From contig JACWAC010000078.1 in NCBI GenBank assembly GCA_014874235.1, positions 1 through 5,876 of the forward strand: a DNA stretch of 5,876 bases. The letters run 5' to 3'. This stretch comes from Thermoplasmatales archaeon (GTDB lineage: Archaea; Thermoplasmatota; Thermoplasmata; Thermoplasmatales; GCA-001856825). Positions 5,714-5,876 of this stretch are shown in pieces (the stretch's first letter is position 1; each line of letters opens with the position of its first letter). A program made the position numbers and the translations under genes. The notes beneath the pieces are model-generated. The model made no database searches. It worked only from the letters and a program-made list of their open reading frames with translations, and was not told the DNA's origin.

Positions 5714-5723
5714 TTTTATATAA
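5714..5723 (-). promoter_or_regulatory. TATA box of the 279-residue gene
   Basis: Read on the minus strand this is TTATATAAAA, centred about 25 bp upstream of the ATG at 5694, the right distance for a leaderless transcript. Its core TTATATAA (5716-5723) is self-complementary, so it could also direct plus-strand transcription starting near 5743. Confidence 0.7.
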
Positions 5724-5845
5724 GAAATTCTCCCTACATGATGTATAACCTATCTAAAGCGAGTGAAATACCATCTCTAATCTTCGTAGTACCAGCCTGA
5801 AAGATCAAGGATGAACTCGAGATATGATTCCTCAAATAGATGACG

Positions 5846-5853
5846 TTATATAT
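5846..5853 (+). promoter_or_regulatory. TATA box near the right edge
   Basis: TTATATAT on the plus strand would direct transcription starting at about 5875, at the very end of the window, so the gene it serves, probably leaderless, lies beyond it. The inverted repeat at 5858-5873 falls between the box and the predicted start. Confidence 0.45.
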
Positions 5854-5857
5854 GGGC

Positions 5858-5873
5858 ATTAACTATTGTTAAT
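5858..5873. promoter_or_regulatory. Operator-like inverted repeat ATTAAC-N4-GTTAAT
   Basis: ATTAACTATTGTTAAT is a 6-bp perfect inverted repeat around TATT; counting the centre, seven of eight base pairs are symmetrical. Its place between the TATA box at 5846-5853 and the predicted transcription start is where an archaeal repressor would block RNA polymerase recruitment. The regulator and regulated gene are not in view. Confidence 0.4.
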
Positions 5874-5876
5874 ATC

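Larger units (their letters stand above)
5695..5876. other. Right-end intergenic region
   Basis: These 182 bp have no assignable gene. They contain the promoter of the minus-strand 279-residue gene, a very short plus-strand frame (5741-5800, 19 codons, MYNLSKASEIPSLIFVVPA) placed about 22 bp after the symmetrical TATA core, and a second TATA box near the right edge. The short frame is too small to call without other evidence. Confidence 0.6.

Overview
The window looks like a piece of chromosome from a thermoacidophilic euryarchaeon of the Thermoplasmatales type. The reasons are PdxS with an extra segment of about 37 residues, of the kind seen in archaeal homologues; a PfkB-family kinase whose sequence resembles, from memory, the nucleoside kinase Ta0880 of Thermoplasma acidophilum; AT-rich TATA boxes centred 25-28 bp upstream of start codons, which indicates leaderless transcripts; arginine codons that are mostly AGG/AGA; and mid-40s percent G+C judged by eye. 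No species can be named. I found no rRNA, tRNA, CRISPR array, insertion sequence or phage gene.

Layout, left to right. Positions 1-678 (+) are the 3' three quarters of pdxS (PLP synthase), cut by the window edge. It is followed after 9 bp by a PfkB-family nucleoside-type kinase (688-1500, +), probably in the same transcript. A gap of about 100 bp carries a TATA box for a leaderless 12-helix MFS transporter (1604-2848, +). The transporter meets the next gene tail to tail with no base between the two stop codons.

The minus strand from 4643 down to 2849 is a tight operon, read nadK (NAD kinase), then a small JAMM/MPN metallopeptidase, then a ComB-type phosphatase. Each junction is a 4-base ATGA overlap. 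A 17-codon ORF in the nadK leader ends in the same kind of ATGA overlap and begins where a leaderless transcript from the upstream TATA box should start, so the operon may have a fourth, very small cistron. Upstream of it (4855-5694, -) lies an unrecognised 279-residue protein with its own leaderless promoter. The last 180 bp hold promoter-like sequence, including a TATA box with an operator-like inverted repeat just downstream, probably serving a gene beyond the window.

The identifiable functions are cofactor and central metabolism (PLP synthesis, NADP supply, nucleoside or related phosphorylation). The less expected parts are the ComB homologue in an apparently non-methanogenic archaeon, the stand-alone JAMM peptidase coupled to it, the possible leader peptide of nadK and the orphan 279-residue protein. 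I see no defence system or obviously new multi-gene system here.
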